From the NCBI GenBank assembly GCA_050694015.1, contig JBOGWY010000181.1:1-9453 (forward strand): a stretch of DNA of 9,453 nucleotides. Reading direction: 5' to 3'. The stretch comes from JBOGWY01 sp050694015. GTDB lineage: Bacteria > Actinomycetota > CADDZG01 > WHSQ01. Below the pieces are notes generated by a model, which saw only the letters and a list, made by a program, of their open reading frames with translations, was not told where the DNA came from and searched no databases. Below are positions 6,046 through 9,453 of this stretch, piece by piece (the stretch's first letter is position 1; every line of letters begins with the position of its first letter). The position numbers and the translations under genes were made by a program.

Positions 6046-6052
6046 AAAGGAG
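6046..6052 (+). promoter_or_regulatory. Shine-Dalgarno of hppA
   Basis: AAAGGAG, 7 nt before ATG 6060 and 4 nt before an in-frame GTG at 6057. The spacing favours ATG 6060, one codon shorter than the longest frame. Confidence 0.7.
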
Positions 6053-6059
6053 TTAAGTG

Positions 6060-8420
<2,361 letters not shown>

Positions 8421-8437
8421 GCCGAAGTCACTTGAGA

Positions 8438-8464
8438 AAGGCCCCCGGGTTTCCCGGGGGCCTT
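8438..8464. terminator. Strong intrinsic terminator between hppA and the convergent permease gene
   Basis: A perfect 12-bp stem AAGGCCCCCGGG/CCCGGGGGCCTT with a TTT loop, 18 nt after the hppA stop and followed by TTCTTCTTA. On the minus strand the same stem is followed by TCTC after its own CCTT, so it can also serve the permease gene, whose stop is at 8469-8471. It is the only textbook intrinsic terminator in the window. Confidence 0.93.
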
Positions 8465-8468
8465 CTTC

Positions 8469-9453
8469 TTATCGGTCGAGGTGATAGGGGACGCTCGCCG
8501 TAACTACACCCGGCTCGAACAGCAAGTGTCGCTTCACGATGAGGGCCGTCTGTCCATGAAGCACCCTGTGGCGCCGCTTCTTCGTCACGAACTCCGGAAG
8601 AACCACTGTCACGACGATGTCGACGCCGTCGGCATCGAAAGGTCGTATGTAGTCGATCAAAGATCGCCCGATGTCGCGGAACGGAGCGTCGTCGATCTCG
8701 AGGGGGTGGGGGATCGCGGCCGCGAGCCAGTCGTCACCGAGCTTCTCGGTCTCGGCCGGATCCAGACCGAACGACACTGCGCGTAGATCGGTCGGTCGCA
8801 ACGTCTCCGCATATTCCATCGCTTGCAGCGTCGCGTTGTGCACGCTCGAGACGAGGACGACAACGTAGTTCCGCGCCGACTCACGAGCCTGATCCGCGGC
8901 GGGGTCGATCGCATCCTTGACGATCGGCACATCCATCACCTGGATCCCACGCTCGTTCAGGAGCCTGCCCTTGAGCCGATGCAACCCGGGCCTGCGCAGG
9001 ATCTCCGTCAGACCTCCGTGTTCCAGCACTTCGGGGATCATCACCGTGAGGAATTCGTCTTCCGAGAGTCGTGCGCGGCGGTCATGGAGATATTCCATCA
9101 GCGCGTTCCTGAGGTTGCCATCGCTCGGCAGAAGGTGCACTTCTATGTCGCGCGCGAGTCGCTTGCAAGCTGCATGCACTGAGGGATCGGCGGTGACGGC
9201 GACAAGACTGCTCGGTCGCACGGACCGGCCGTAACCGATCGCACGAGCGTAGGCCGCGTCGACATTCGTCACGAAGATGACGAGGTGTTGATGCCCCGGC
9301 CTGCGGTCGACAGGGCGTCGGTCCTCATCCGCCAGTTGATGCGCCACCGCGGTGTAATGGGCGTGCACGGCGCGCATGAGCAGGATCACGATCGGGATCG
9401 CGGTGAGCACGATCCAGGCGCCGTGTATGAACTTCGTGGTCACGACCACACAG
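8469..9453 (-). CDS. APC-type amino acid permease, C-terminal part with cytoplasmic tail (partial)
   Basis: The frame is open to the right edge, so the N-terminus and most membrane helices lie outside; the internal GTG at 9449 is not a likely start. About 328 residues are visible. Counted from that GTG, residues 3-27 (TTKFIHGAWIVLTAIPIVIL) are the last membrane helix, then HAHYTAVAHQL. This signature is common in large APC-superfamily permeases of Actinobacteria. The soluble tail holds two similar alpha/beta units. Unit A (about 55-176) starts HLVIFVTNVDAAYARAIGYG and ends in LLNERGIQVMDVPI. Unit B (about 194-322) starts NYVVVLVSSVHNATLQAMEY and ends in LLFEPGVVTASVPY. They look like universal-stress-protein-type domains that may regulate transport. 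Substrate cannot be told; amino acids or K+ are possible. It converges on hppA and ends just past the shared terminator. Confidence 0.8.
   Translation of the reverse strand, partial: CVVVTTKFIHGAWIVLTAIPIVILLMRAVHAHYTAVAHQLADEDRRPVDRRPGHQHLVIFVTNVDAAYARAIGYGRSVRPSSLVAVTADPSVHAACKRLARDIEVHLLPSDGNLRNALMEYLHDRRARLSEDEFLTVMIPEVLEHGGLTEILRRPGLHRLKGRLLNERGIQVMDVPIVKDAIDPAADQARESARNYVVVLVSSVHNATLQAMEYAETLRPTDLRAVSFGLDPAETEKLGDDWLAAAIPHPLEIDDAPFRDIGRSLIDYIRPFDADGVDIVVTVVLPEFVTKKRRHRVLHGQTALIVKRHLLFEPGVVTASVPYHLDR

Overview
The window is a GC-rich stretch of ordinary chromosome with dense, often overlapping genes, GTG and TTG starts and strong codon bias. The gene content points to Actinomycetota: the end of an actinobacterial-type Tad pilus locus, a BldG-type anti-anti-sigma factor beside a short HATPase-like anti-sigma factor, an LCP cell-wall ligase and a K+-independent H+-pyrophosphatase. 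From memory, bldG, an anti-sigma gene and hppA are also neighbours in Streptomyces coelicolor. This genome is clearly more distant, and I cannot assign it below phylum. No mobile element, CRISPR array, tRNA or rRNA is visible, and no gene-free stretch exceeds 300 bases.

Layout. (1) 1-2737, + strand: the C-terminus of a small pilin-like protein, a TadE-like pseudopilin, a second TadE/TadG-like protein fused to a complete M15 (VanY-type) D,D-peptidase domain, and an M2-like zinc metallopeptidase. The first three junctions are TTGA and ATGA overlaps or a 10-nt gap, so this looks like one translationally coupled operon. (2) 2820-4297, - strand: a membrane-anchored protein of unknown function and an LCP-family protein, overlapping by GTGA, converging on the metallopeptidase. 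(3) 4478-5227, + strand: bldG and its probable anti-sigma partner. (4) 5333-8420, + strand: a DtxR/MntR-family metalloregulator, preceded by a recognisable promoter with an inverted repeat between its hexamers, then hppA 31 nt later. (5) 8438-8464: a strong, probably bidirectional terminator. (6) 8469 to the window end, - strand: the C-terminal part of an APC-type permease whose cytoplasmic tail carries two copies of a USP-like domain.

How the parts relate: regions 1 and 2 are envelope functions (pilus assembly with a built-in wall peptidase, and attachment of wall polymers). Region 3 is a partner-switching regulator. Region 4 couples a metal-sensing repressor to a Mg-PPi-driven proton pump. 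The most unusual item is the TadG-like/M15 peptidase fusion. Next are the regulator with a glycine at a normally metal-binding position, the anti-sigma factor without a recognisable ATP-binding glycine box, and the duplicated permease tail.
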